This document shows positions 13,919-39,060 of a DNA stretch of 64,000 bases, piece by piece (the first letter of the stretch is position 1; every line of letters begins with the position of its first letter). Under the pieces are notes generated by a model. That model was not told the origin of the DNA, made no database searches, and worked only from the letters and a program-made list of their open reading frames with translations. The stretch lies in the NCBI GenBank assembly GCA_034509425.1, contig JAVTVJ010000805.1, forward strand, positions 248,001-312,000, in the 5' to 3' direction. The position numbers and the translations under genes were made by a program. The stretch comes from Eopsaltria australis (Eukaryota > Chordata > Aves > Passeriformes > Petroicidae).

Positions 13919-14833
13919 CCAGGGCCCCCCGTGCTATCGGTGCTTTGCTGGAACCCAGTCAAGTGTGGAAAGCACTGTCAGATTTTCCACTGGCTCTGGA
14001 GAGCGTCTCCGGCGCGTCCCCTCCGAGGCCGGGCTATTTACAGCTCCTCTTGCTGCAGAACATGACCCATGACAGAGCCACGGGTGGGTTGTGGGGCTGC
14101 TCTCACCGCCCTGGCACCACCCTAATGTGGATGCAGAGCTCTGGGAACATGGAGTCCATACCAGGAGTTTCCAATCCCAAAATCTGGGATGAGGTGCTGG
14201 AAATGCTGCTGGGTGAGAGTTGGGCTGTGGGGCATCAGACACTGACCCACCCTTGGCATTGCATGTCCCCAAGAGCTGAGGGGTGTCTGAGGGTGACCTG
14301 TGTTGACCAGGGCTCTGCTCCTGTTACTGGAAAGGGGATTTGAGGTGCCAGCAAACAATGTCAGAGCTGGCCAGGGCTGGCAGGAGCCCTGGCTGTGCCA
14401 CACAGGATTTTGTAGGGATCAGTCCATGTGTGCTGGAGCTGGAGACAACCTGGGAAGATCCATAGGACCCCCAACAGCCCTGGTGCAGCGTCCTGGGGCA
14501 GGGAGGGCTGGTGCCAGCCGTGAGCATCCCCCAGGCACTGCAGGGCTGGAGCTGTGGCAGCAGGGCTGGGTGTACCCAGGCTCTGATGGGTCAGGGGGGT
14601 GATGCCAGCACTGGGGGGACCTTTTGGGGGCTGAGTGCTGTGCCTTGAGGACCCTGAGTCCTTGTGGGTTTGGGAAGGCCAAAGTTTGGGGGCATTTCTG
14701 CACTGAGGGGCCACCACCCCTCTGCCGTCCTGGGCAGCTCCTGGCCCTGGGCAGGGCAGCTTTTGTCCTTGGGCCCCACCGGCAGTGCTGAGCCCTTCCC
14801 TCCCTCCAGGCGCCCCTGCGGGTGTTCTGTCCC

Positions 14834-14965
14834 TTTAAAAGGACTCCAGGCGTGGCTGTGGGACCATTATCCCATCCCAGCTGGACAAGGGACTGGACAG
14901 TCCTGGACAGCCCTGGACAGCCGGCGCCAGCAGCGCTGGCACACCGTGGACCGCAGCCTCCGCAG
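14834..14965 (+). promoter_or_regulatory. GJD3: Candidate GJD3 core promoter and noncoding first exon
   Basis: A TATA-like TTTAAAA at 14834-14840 is followed about 125 nt later by a good donor (CGCAG|GTACGG, exon end 14965). A matching acceptor (CTCCCGCAG) places the second exon start at 15263, seven bases before the connexin ATG. Connexin genes commonly have one noncoding exon followed by a single coding exon, which fits. The transcription start is inferred, not seen. Confidence 0.5.
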
Positions 14966-15269
14966 GTACGGGGCTGGTGTGGGGGGCCACAGCTCAGCCA
15001 GGCCGAGCTGCGGAGGGGAACAAGGGATGGGGAATCTGCTGGTCCTGCCCCCGTTGGTGTCCTTGGATGCATCCCTGGGGGAGCGAGTCCTGGGGTGTCT
15101 GCGGACACTCCTGACAGGCTGAGCTGGGCTGGCACTGCCTGGGCACCTTCTCGTGGCGCGTTTGGGAAGGGAGGGAGGATGGAGAGCTGGAGGGGCCGTG
15201 CTGCCGCCGGGGTCCGGCCTGGTGGGCACTGCGTCCCCCCAGCGCTGACCCCGCTCCCGCAGCGCGGCC

Positions 15270-15989
15270 ATGGGCGAGTGGGGCTTCCTGAGCTCGCTGC
15301 TGGACGCCGTGCAGGAGCACTCGCCCATGGTGGGCCGGTTCTGGCTGGTGGTGATGCTCCTCTTCCGCATCCTGGTCCTGGCCACCGTGGGCAGCGACGT
15401 CTTCGAGGACGAGCAGGAGGAGTTCGTGTGTAACACGCAGCAGCCGGGCTGCAAACCCGTGTGTTACGACGCCGCCTTCCCCATCTCCCACTATCGCTTC
15501 CTCGTCTTCCACGTCGTTGTGCTCTCGGCGCCCGCCGCCCTCTTCGTCATCTTCGCCGTGCACCAGGCGGCCAAACCGGGGCGCGGGGGGGCTCCGGGCC
15601 AGCGCGCCCGCCGCCTCCAGCCCTTCTACGTGGGCAGCGTGGTGGCCCGGATCGCCGCCGAGCTGGGCTTCCTGCTGGGCCAGGCGCTGCTCTACGGCTT
15701 CAGGGTGCAGCCGCTCTTCGTGTGCCGCCGCCGGCCCTGCCCGCACCGCGTCGACTGCTTCGTGTCCCGCCCCACCGAGAAAACCGTCTTCATCCACTTC
15801 TACTTCGTGGTGGGGTTGGTCTCGGCGCTGCTCAGCCTGGCCGAGCTCGCCCACCTCCTCCGCAAGGGTCCCCCGGCCCGGCCCGGCTGCTGCCACCGGC
15901 CCCAGGAGCGGGGCCCGGCTCCCGGGCAGCCGGCGGGGGCTGCGGAGGGACCCTGCGGTCCCCACCCGCGGGGGGACCTCACCGTGTGA
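15270..15989 (+). CDS. GJD3: Connexin, gap junction delta-3 (Cx31.9-like)
   Basis: This is a four-pass membrane protein whose hexamers form gap-junction hemichannels. The single-exon ORF has 239 residues and begins MGEWGFLSSLLDAV, as expected for a delta connexin. Extracellular loop 1 has the C-X6-C-X3-C signature (CNTQQPGCKPVC, residues about 54-65). Loop 2 has C-X4-C-X5-C (CRRRPCPHRVDC) followed by FVSRPTEKTVF, which matches human GJD3. Transmembrane segments fall near residues 20-40, 75-98, 125-148 and 175-197. Human GJD3 has 294 residues; the C-terminal tail here is shorter, about 40 residues, and lacks the proline run. The gene follows TOP2A on the same strand and converges on RARA, as in human. 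The long antisense ORF over it is a GC-rich shadow. Confidence 0.93.
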   Translation: MGEWGFLSSLLDAVQEHSPMVGRFWLVVMLLFRILVLATVGSDVFEDEQEEFVCNTQQPGCKPVCYDAAFPISHYRFLVFHVVVLSAPAALFVIFAVHQAAKPGRGGAPGQRARRLQPFYVGSVVARIAAELGFLLGQALLYGFRVQPLFVCRRRPCPHRVDCFVSRPTEKTVFIHFYFVVGLVSALLSLAELAHLLRKGPPARPGCCHRPQERGPAPGQPAGAAEGPCGPHPRGDLTV

Positions 15990-16609
15990 CCGGGCCCCGG
16001 CTGCCACCGCTGCCATGAGCTGTGCCCGGTCTCAGCCCGGCGGGGACTGCGGATCTCCCTGCCCCAGAGGGGTCCCGGCTCTCGCCGTGCCCGGGAAGCG
16101 GGGCCGTGCCGGGCTGGGCCGTGCCCCGCTGCCCCCGGTGCCCCCGGTTCCTGTTGTGGGCGGCGGATGGGCCTCACCCGGCAGCTGCTGGAAAAACAAT
16201 ACGGACAAAAAGAAAACAAACAGGTCCCATCCCTGCACAGTGGCAGGAACACCCCTGTACCCACCCCCAGCCCGGCACGGGGAGGGGGGCCAGGGCTGCC
16301 CCCAAACCCTGTACTGGGAGTGTCACAAATGCATCAGGGCTGGGCTCTGGCATAGAGGGACATGACTGTGGCCTCAGGACTGGGAAGGTCAGAGCTTTGG
16401 GGTGCTGGGGGGACCTCAAAGGGCTCTGTCAAAGCCTTTAGGGATGACCAGACAGGGAGAGCAATGGGGGAGGTCCTGGGCTGCCGTCCTGCAGCAAAGA
16501 ACACCCCCTTTAACCAGGACTTGGGGTGCCACAGCCTGAGCATCTCCTCCCCACCCCTGCACCCCCTCCTCCCCGGGTACCCCCACAAGAATAACGAGCC
16601 AGGCACTAG

Positions 16610-16626
16610 AATAAATAAACTTTATT
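16610..16626. terminator. Overlapping opposite-strand poly(A) signals (GJD3 and RARA)
   Basis: AATAAA at 16610-16615 and again at 16614-16619 reads on the plus strand for GJD3. One base later TTTATT at 16621-16626 is AATAAA on the minus strand for RARA. A second plus-strand AATAAA lies at 16842-16847, and a minus-strand ATTAAA at 16838-16833. The region holds little else: an A-run at 16811-16829 and an AT-rich patch at 16940-16985. Confidence 0.7.
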
Positions 16627-17340
16627 CTGGAGCCAGCCCCCCCGTCCCCCCTCCCCGTCCTCCCCGTGCCGGCAGGGCCGGGCCCCCCTTCCCCGCGAGG
16701 CCAGGACTGGCACCACCCTGTGCCCCCCACAGTCCCCTCCCCGCCTGGGGGGCCGGGGCTGGGCCCGCCCGGTGCCCCCCGACTCTAAATCCACTAAAAT
16801 CTCAACAACAACAAAAAAAAAAAAAAAAAGAATTTAATAATAATAAACCGTGTGCCCCCCCCACCCCTCCCCCAGCAGCGCCCGCCGTGCCCCCTCCACC
16901 TGCACAGGCCTAAAAACCCCTCCAAACTTTTACAAAGGTTTTAAAACGTTATTTATAGATATTTATAGATATTTATATATATATACTTTGCTTTCTTTTC
17001 TCTTTTAAATGACTCTGCTTCCTCGGCGTGCGGGGCTGGCCGGGCCCCCCCCGCGGACGGCCGGGGCGGGGCGGGGGGGGGGGCGTGGCTCGGTGGTCGC
17101 GATCCCGTGGGTGCTGGTGCTGGTGGGGCCGGGGCGTCCCCGGGGCCGCGGCCGAGGTCCCCGCGCCCCCGAAATGTGACTCAACCAACGCGCTGGGCCC
17201 GGGGCTGGGGGTCCCCGCGGGGGCCGCTCCGGCGGGGGCTGTGAGGAGTCCGCCCCGGGGGGGGGCTGCAGCCGGGCCGGGCTCAGGGACCCCCCCGTGC
17301 CGGCGAGCCGGGCTCTGTCCTGGTGCGCGCCGGGCGCGGG

Positions 17341-31862
<14,522 letters not shown>

Positions 31863-31980
31863 GCTGGGGTCTCTGGCGTGGGGGGCTCTCAGGCGCGGGG
31901 TCCCGGGGGCGAGCAGAGCATGGGGCCCGCGGGTGCCCTGCTGCCGGGCTGTCCTCACAGCTGCTGCTGGTCCTGCGGCG
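31863..31980 (-). other. RARA: RARA alpha1 5' UTR part of the first coding exon
   Basis: Upstream of the alpha1 ATG on the minus strand an acceptor (CTTCCCCCGCAG) ends at 31981, so the exon probably begins at 31980. This gives about 118 nt of 5' UTR in the coding exon, consistent with an upstream noncoding exon near 38.7 kb. Confidence 0.6.
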
Positions 31981-34900
31981 CTGCGGGGGAAGCAGAGACG
32001 GGCATTAGCAGAAGGGCTGGGACCCCTGACCCCCACCCCGTCGGGTCACCCACCAGCCGTGCCTCAGTTTCCCCAGCCCCCCCCGGGGCCACATCCTCTC
32101 CCGGCCCCAGGAGGGCGCAGCCGGCCGGGCCTGGGGCTCCGTATGGGATTAACGCCGATCCCCCCGATTAACGACACCGGGACGGCGGCACCGGCAGGCG
32201 CAGCTCACTAATCCCAGCTTAGCTGAGCATGGGGGGGATGGGGGGACGGTGTGGGGACGGCCTGGGGACACTGTGGCCCCACAGGGCACCCCCTCCAGCC
32301 AAAGGCCACACCATGACCCCAAACCTGCTCCACCAGATCTTGCACGGGAGATGGGGCACGCAACGGGACCTGGGGGCAGCAGCCCCTGCCCCAGCCTGGG
32401 GGGGCTGCGGGGCAGCTGGGGACGGGGGGGGGACACGGGCACACCGGGGTCCCCTGAGGACAGCGGCTCTGCTCCAGGCCGGCTCTGCCGTCACGGCCAC
32501 GCGCCCGCTCCGGCTCCGCTCCCCCCATGCCTGCGCGGATCGCGAGGGGGCTCAGCCGCCCGGCCCCGCAGGGAGGGGGCTCAGCCCCCGCGGCACCGGC
32601 ACCGGGGGCTCAGCCCGGCCGCAGGGCGGGGCCGTGCCCGTCGCGCCGCAGCCCCCGCCCGGTGCCATGTGCCACGTGCCAGGCCACGCCGTGTGCCCGC
32701 AGCTCCCACGCCATGGACCCCTCGGCCCTGGCCGGTCGGGGGGCGGTGGGAAGGGGGGCGCGGGGCTTTCACAATCCCGGGCTGGCTGTTTATTTAAGTG
32801 CTGGCGCGGGGCCCGGCGGGGGCTGTTTATTTGCCGAGAGTGCTGGCTCCCGGCCCCGCGGAGGCGGAAAAGGATCCAGAGGAACAAGGCTGGGCCGCCC
32901 GGCAAGGCGCTGGGGAGGGGCCGGGATGGGCATGGCCCTGCCCGTCCCCCCCAGAACCCAGCTGGTTGCACCCACTGGAGGCAGGACCCCCCCCGTTCTC
33001 CCAGCTCACACCAGCACCCACTGACCCAGTGGGAAGCACCCACGGGGAGACCCATGGCCCTGTCACCCCTGGGGTGGGCTGGGTGGGCGTCACATCCCCC
33101 CAGCACAGGGTGCCCAGTGAGAGTGGGATTCCCACAGGCACTGCCAGGGCACGGTGCCAGACGCCAGGTCAGCATCAGACTGGGGACAGCCCTTGCGTGG
33201 GGTCCACACATGGCACTGCAGGGACCCTGGCCGGTGGTTTGGGGGACTGCCCATGGTCCCCCCGGCCAGGCCACGGCCCCCGAGTTGTGCTGCCCGGGGG
33301 GAGCCAGGGGAGGGAGGCGCGGGAAGAACTGTTTATGTTTGCTGGTGCCAAGTGCTCGCCGGGCACCGCGCCAGCCGTGCCGGGGCCCAATTACTCAACC
33401 CGCTCAGGCCCCCCCACACGCCGCCAGCCAGGGACCAAGCGAGGCCAACGCCGCCGGGCTGGTCACTGTGCACCCCAACCCAGCCAGCGACCCCCCTTCC
33501 CAACACTCCACATGACCAGCAGTGGCCAGGAGGGTCCGGGGATCACAGCCGGCCTTGCTCCTGTGGGTCCTGGTGGGCAGCAGGAGCTGCTGCCCAGAGG
33601 AGCTCCCCTGGGACCGTGTGCTGCCACAGCCCCCAGCACACAGCTGCTCCCCAAATGAGCATCCCAAATGTGGGTCCTGGGTGTCCCAAATGGGGGTCCT
33701 GGGTGTTCTGATCGAGCTGCACTCCCAGAATCCTCCAGGTCAGCAGTGTGGGGCCAGGGGCTGTGCAGCCCCTCGGCAGGGCCCATGCTCACCCGCCCCG
33801 ACGCCTTTTCCTCCAGTCCCCGCAGGAGCTGGACGAGGCCCGGAGCTTCCTGGAATCCAGCGCCTCGTTCCAGCCCCGTGGAAAACGTTGCTGCGGGGCC
33901 CGGGCCAAATCCAGCCACGAGGAACCTCCCACCCAGGCCAGGGGTGGCCCCCGGGAGCGGATGGACAGACGCACGGACACGCAGATCGGACCATTCCCAG
34001 AGCCAGCAGCAGTGGGGCTGGTGGGGGACTTGATTTGGGGAGCCATGGCTGGGGGGGCGGGGGACACAGCTGGGGTGGAACACAGCTGCCCAAGCCACCA
34101 TCCCACTGTGACCCCAAAGAGAGCACAAAGCCTTCTGTGCACACCCAGACACTGGCACAGTCCCCCAAGAGCCCCGTTGCAAAAAGGCAGCACCCCAGTG
34201 TGACCCCCCAGGCTGGGTTCAGTGCCCACAGCCCCATCCTGCTCCCCCGTGTCCAGCACAGCCAGCGTCAACCGCAGAGCAACAGGGATCCCACCGGAGT
34301 GGCCACACTACAACACCCCCTCCCCAGTGAGCTACACCTCCAGCCCACCCTGAGGCTCCCCGAGCCCCCCAGTGCAGGCAGCACCCCAGCCCCGGTCCAT
34401 GGCACACCCCCAAACCCAGCTGTGCTTCCTGCTGGGGCACACGGCGGTGGCAGCGCCAGCGCCCGGATGTGACACGCCGGTGAGCGGGGGCACCGCCCTG
34501 GCCCCCCCGGCAGCGAGGGGCAAGCGGCCTGGGGGTGCTCGGGGGTGCCTGGCAGGGCAGCAGGCAGTGACCCAGCCCTTCCTGTCATGCCGGCGGGCAC
34601 CGTGCTCCAGGCCGCAGCTTCCCCTTGCCACTCTCGATTCCCAGGCAGACAGGTTTCAGTTCAGTCCTGGCCCAGTTGTCACAGCCCCTGTCACCCCAGA
34701 CTCTCTCACCCTGCTCCCTTGCCACCCTAGAGTCTGTCACCCCTTTGACTTATCATCCCATTGACTAATGACCCCACTGACCTGTCACCCCAGGCCCTTG
34801 TCCCTGCTGCCATCGCAGGGCTCACCACCGCAGCATCCTGCACTCCCCAGATCCGGCAGCGGCTGCTGTGGATGTCCCCCACCTCCACCAGAACAGGCAA

Positions 34901-37900
34901 TGGGGACCCTCCGCGTGCCAGGCTGCCCCCGTGGTGTGTGGGCAGAGCGGGGTTGCCGTGCTGGGGTACGGGGGCACAGGATGGCAGCCTCCGGGCAGGG
35001 CAGGAAGTGCCTGCGGAGCCGCTGCGGTTGCAGCCTGCGGTTTCCTCGCTGGCAGCAGAGCCAGCCTGGGGTGGCCTCGCACGCGAGGCCAAGGGCCTGG
35101 CTGCCCCCCGCTGCCCCCCGCCACCACAGGCCCCTCTGGGCTTCCCCAGGCGAGCCAGCATTGTGCAGGGATGGTGAGGTGCCCCACTGACAGGGCTGCT
35201 GAGAGAGACCCTCTCCCCGTATCCCCAAAGCTCTCCACGGTGAGTCACCGTCACGTTTCTCACGTCCCCGGGCAGGCGTGAATCATGCCCAGCCTGCGGC
35301 ACGGCCGGAGCCAGCGGCACACACTCGGCCAGGCAGCGTGTGCCGGAGTTGAGGCTGCTGGGAGCAGGAATCCGAGGATGCTGAGGCCACTGCAGACCCC
35401 AGGACCTACATCCTACTCCCCCGAACCAGCAGCAGACCCAGAGGCTTGCTCAGCCCCACCGCAGGTCCCTGGGCAGCACTGGTGCTCCCACATCCCAAAC
35501 AACTGCAGGATACACTGAGCCACCACCGCTCCCCCAGCACAGACACAGGGCCAGGGACACCACACCGGCCCGTGAGGCCACTGTCCGTGCTGGCAGGGAT
35601 GGTGTCCATGCTGGCCTCCTCATGGAGGCACATGCGCACCCCAGGGAGTCGCTGTTGGCCATGTGGTGTGGGTCCTCACCCCAGCACCCCACATCTCGCT
35701 GCCGCCAGGAGCCACAAACTGAAATTCCACCTGTTGCGGCCGGGCCGACTCCGGTTACGCCGGGAACGCGCCGCTCCAGTTACACCTCCCGCACCCACCA
35801 CCAGACACGCCATTCTTTTGCGGGAACAGGTGCCCCAGCCCCCGCCACGGCCCCAGGGATGGCCACAGCTGTGCCACACCACCACCAGCACTGCTCCGGC
35901 CTGGCTGCACTGTGGGTGCCTTGAGAGGAGCAGGCCAGTCCCAAAGGTCCAGTGGTGCCCCAGCCAGTGTGACCCACCAGCCTCTCACACAGCAGGCTGC
36001 CCGCACAGCACCCTGGGGACAAACACCCACACTGTCCCCATGGAGGGGACATCCCCAGGTACAGCCCAATCCCCATCCTGTATCCCAACCCTCAGGATGA
36101 AAGCAGGAAACCGCAGGCCCAGGGCTCCCGGTCCTGGAGTGGCCCATCCCAGGGGTCCTGGAGTGCCCCATCCCAGGGGTCCCGGAGTGCCCCATCCCAG
36201 TTCCCCAGGGGCTCCCGGGAAGCGGGGGGATGGTGCCCCGGCAGCCACTCGCAGCAGTCCCGGTTGTTTTTAGCCGAGGCTGCGGCGGCAGCCGGCGCCC
36301 TGGGAATGGCGTGCCGGGAACAGCGCGGCCCCAGACAGCCCTCGCTGGCTCGGCGACAGCCGGCAGACAAGTGCAGCTGGCACGGGGCCGCTCGGGACAC
36401 GGCGCAGAGGGACCCGGCGGGCAGGCGGCCGTGCGACACCCCCGGACACCAGGATTCGGTGGCACAGTGCCGCCAGCCTGGGCAGGCTCGCGGGAGCAGA
36501 GACCTGATGTACCTGGAGGGGCCAAACCGCTCCGTGCCGCAGCCACCGCGACCCACCACGTCGCGCCCAGGCTGGCCGCGGGCGGGCGGGCAGCCGTGCG
36601 CCGCTGCCACGTCCCTTTGCCATGTCCCTTGTCACTGCCTGGCAGCCGGGGCTCAGTGGGGACAGCGGAGGCCACGGCGGGCGCACGCGGCCCCTCGCCG
36701 GGCCCTGCCACGAGCCACCCCCCGCTAAGCCGCCTCCAGCCGCAGGGAGATTAACCCATTTTCCGTAATCAGCACATGTGTCACCGCAGATATGATCGCA
36801 CCCCCCGCGCTCGCTGCGCTCCCCCCGGGGCTGGCGCTGCCAGGGGGCCCTGCGGCACAGGGGTGCCCCATGGCACGGGGCACCTTGAGGCTCCAGGCAC
36901 GCACTGCAGGGGACTCACAGTTCCCCAAGCCCTGACGTGCTGCAGCAGTGCCCCAAAAAGCGCTGGGGGACCCCAGAGCCCAGCCACCCTCTTCATGGCA
37001 GCGCTGGCATCAGCGCTGGACATTGCCAGGACAGCAGCTCAGGGCACGGCGGCTCAGGGCACGCGCAGCTGAGTGTGGCACGTTGTCACACCAGAACCTC
37101 CTGGATATAAATAGATCTGGAGCGGCGGGATGGTGAATCCCAGCGCCGCAGGGCAGGCGGTGGCGGTGGCACGGGCTGTCCCCAGGCTCCGCGGCCGCGA
37201 CGCTGCTCCTGCCACAGGGACCGAGCGCAGGGACACGGAGGATGCACGAGGACAGCTGGGTGAAGCCAGGCATCCCTGTGGGATGGAGCAGCCGCAGGCA
37301 CCAGGCAGCGCTGCATGAGGCGCAGGGCACTGCCCTGCTCCTGCCATCCCACTGTCGGTGGCCGTGTCACCGTGTCACCTGGGGGGGGGGGCTGCGAGCA
37401 ATGGGCAAAGGGGCCAGACACCCACGGGGGCACCCACAGGCATCCCTGGTGCGAGCACCCACGGGAGCAGGCGCATCCTTGAGCCGCAGCAAGGTCACCC
37501 CCAAGGGCAGGGTGGGGGCCCACGGGTGACATATGGCCCGGGAGCAGTGGCTTCGGGGCCGCTAAGCCACCGAGCCGTCACCCGCTAATCCCGGCGCGAG
37601 GACGCGGCGGGTGCTACACCCGGAGCCACCAGCCGGTGCCTGCCCGGCTCCCCGGAGCGGGGGGACCGGCTTGTGGAACCCCCGTGTCGCCCCCAGCACC
37701 CGCCGCGCTGCGGGGCGGCCCCTGCCACCAAGGAGGTCAAAGGTCAGAGGCACAGATTTGGGGGACAGAGGCACAGATTTGTCTCCGCACCGGCTCGCTC
37801 CAGCCCGGGGCGCTGCTGTCCGCCCCCGGGGGGGGTCCCCCCTCTGTCGGGGTCCAGCACCCGGGGGACAGCACCCCCCACCCGCCCACCCCGCCCAGAG

Positions 37901-38665
37901 CCCGCGGGGGCTCCGCCGCCCCCGGCCCGGCCCCGGGCAGCTGCTGCGGGAGGAAGGCGGCGGCCGACGGTCCCCTCCCCGGCCCCGCCGCCCCCCGCCC
38001 GGCTCCCCCGGGCCCCCCCGGCCCCCCCGCCCGCCGCCGCCCTGTCAGCCGCGCAGAGCGATGGCTTCCTCCGCCCGCCGGCCAGGAAACGGCGCAGACG
38101 CCGCTCCCGCCCCCCGGCCCCCGGCCCTCGCCGCCCCCCGCGCTCCCGGCCCCGCTCCCCCGTCGGGCCCCGGCCCCACTGCACCCCGAAAAGGGGAAGC
38201 GGCCCCGGCCCCCCCCGCCGCGGGAAGGTGGGGGGGGAATGTGGCTGCGCGCACCGGCGGCCCAGGGGAGCCCGGTAATCCCGGGGGGGGTCCCCCCAGA
38301 ACCGCGCTCCGTGGCGGTCGTCCGGACCCCGGTGGGGCATAGGAGCTACCGGAGTCCCCCCGGAGCCCGCTCCGGGTTGGGGGGGCAGCGCTGCCGCTCG
38401 GGAGCGCCCAGGCGGTCGGTACCGGGAGAGGGAACTCCGGCTACCCTAAGCTCAGTGTAGGAGGCAGAGGCCAAAGCCGCGATCCCGAGCCCGCTGCGGC
38501 TCCGGTGCTCCCGGCAGCCGCAGCCCGGCGGAGTCCCTCCCCCGCTGCGGGAACCCCGGGATCACCCGTTACCGGAGGGGGATCCCCAGAGGCGGTACCG
38601 GAGCCGCATCAAGACCCTCCTTCCCGCCCCCCCTCCCACGGGCAGATCCGGAGCCCCCTCATTAC
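31981..38665. other. RARA first intron (5' UTR intron)
   Basis: Between the inferred noncoding exon 1 donor (38666) and the acceptor at 31981 the sequence is GC-rich, with no convincing coding exon on either strand. Items of note are forkhead-like AT patches (TGTTTATTTG near 32.8 kb, TGTTTATGTTTGC near 33.3 kb), a TATAAATAG motif at 37106-37114 and the DR1 element at 37.73 kb. Confidence 0.5.
37734..37746 (+). promoter_or_regulatory. Perfect DR1 nuclear-receptor element
   Basis: AGGTCA-A-AGGTCA is two consensus half-sites with 1-bp spacing, the ideal DR1 bound by RXR homodimers and RAR-RXR, PPAR-RXR, HNF4 and COUP-TF family members. It lies about 0.9 kb inside RARA intron 1 from the inferred alpha1 first exon. 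Binding is inference; the sequence match is exact. Confidence 0.6.
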
Positions 38666-38897
38666 CTGCTTTCGGAGACTCGAACACCGAAATCCTCAAA
38701 CCCGGGGAGTTCCCGGTGGTGGCTGCATGGCGGCGGCACCGGGAAGCAGCGGGGAGGGGGGGGGGGGGTTCGCCCCGGCTTAGAGGGGTGAGGGAGGGGT
38801 GGGGTGGGGGGTCCCGGGGGGGTTCACCGAGCGGCGGCCGCGGCCATTGCGAGTCATGTGCTCGCGGGGAAACTTTACCCGGGGCTGGGCCGGGCGG

Positions 38898-38929
<32 letters not shown>

Positions 38930-39060
38930 AGGGCGGGGGGGAGCGGGAGGAGGCCACGCCCCTCCCGGTGGCCACGCCCCCGCTCCGCCCCGCCGGCCAA
39001 TGGGGCGCTGCCGGGGGCGGGCCGGGGGCGGGGCCGGCGCTGCTTTGTAACTCTTTGAAG
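38666..39060 (-). promoter_or_regulatory. RARA: RARA alpha1 CpG-island promoter and noncoding exon 1
   Basis: On the minus strand a donor (CGAAAGCAG|GTAATG) ends a probable noncoding exon at 38666. Upstream are a (GCC)n run (plus-strand GGC repeat 38900-38929), several GC boxes (GGGCGG, CCACGCCC) and a CCAAT box (plus 38997-39001). A single RARE-like half-site GGTTCA occurs at 38821-38826. No TATA box is evident. The start site lies somewhere in 38.75-39.0 kb by inference. Confidence 0.65.

Larger units (their letters stand above)
13590..14830. other. TOP2A-GJD3 intergenic stretch
   Basis: Apart from the inverted repeat and the CR1 fragment, I see no gene here. The open frames are overlapping GC-rich shadows on both strands without motifs. 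Base composition changes abruptly from AT-rich to GC-rich close to 13.6 kb. Confidence 0.6.

Noticed and set aside
14994..16016. Minus-strand ORF of 340 codons over GJD3
   Set aside because: It is the antisense of a GC-rich connexin exon; third-position bias on the plus strand fits GJD3, and the antisense product has no recognisable feature.
32229..33515. Plus-strand ORF of 428 codons in RARA intron 1
   Set aside because: GC-rich sequence gives long open frames on both strands here at once. There is no domain, signal or splice context, and it lies in an intron of a minus-strand gene.
38821..38835. GGTTCACCGAG near RARA exon 1 as a second RARE
   Set aside because: Only the first half-site is present; the following GCGGCGG is not a receptor half-site.
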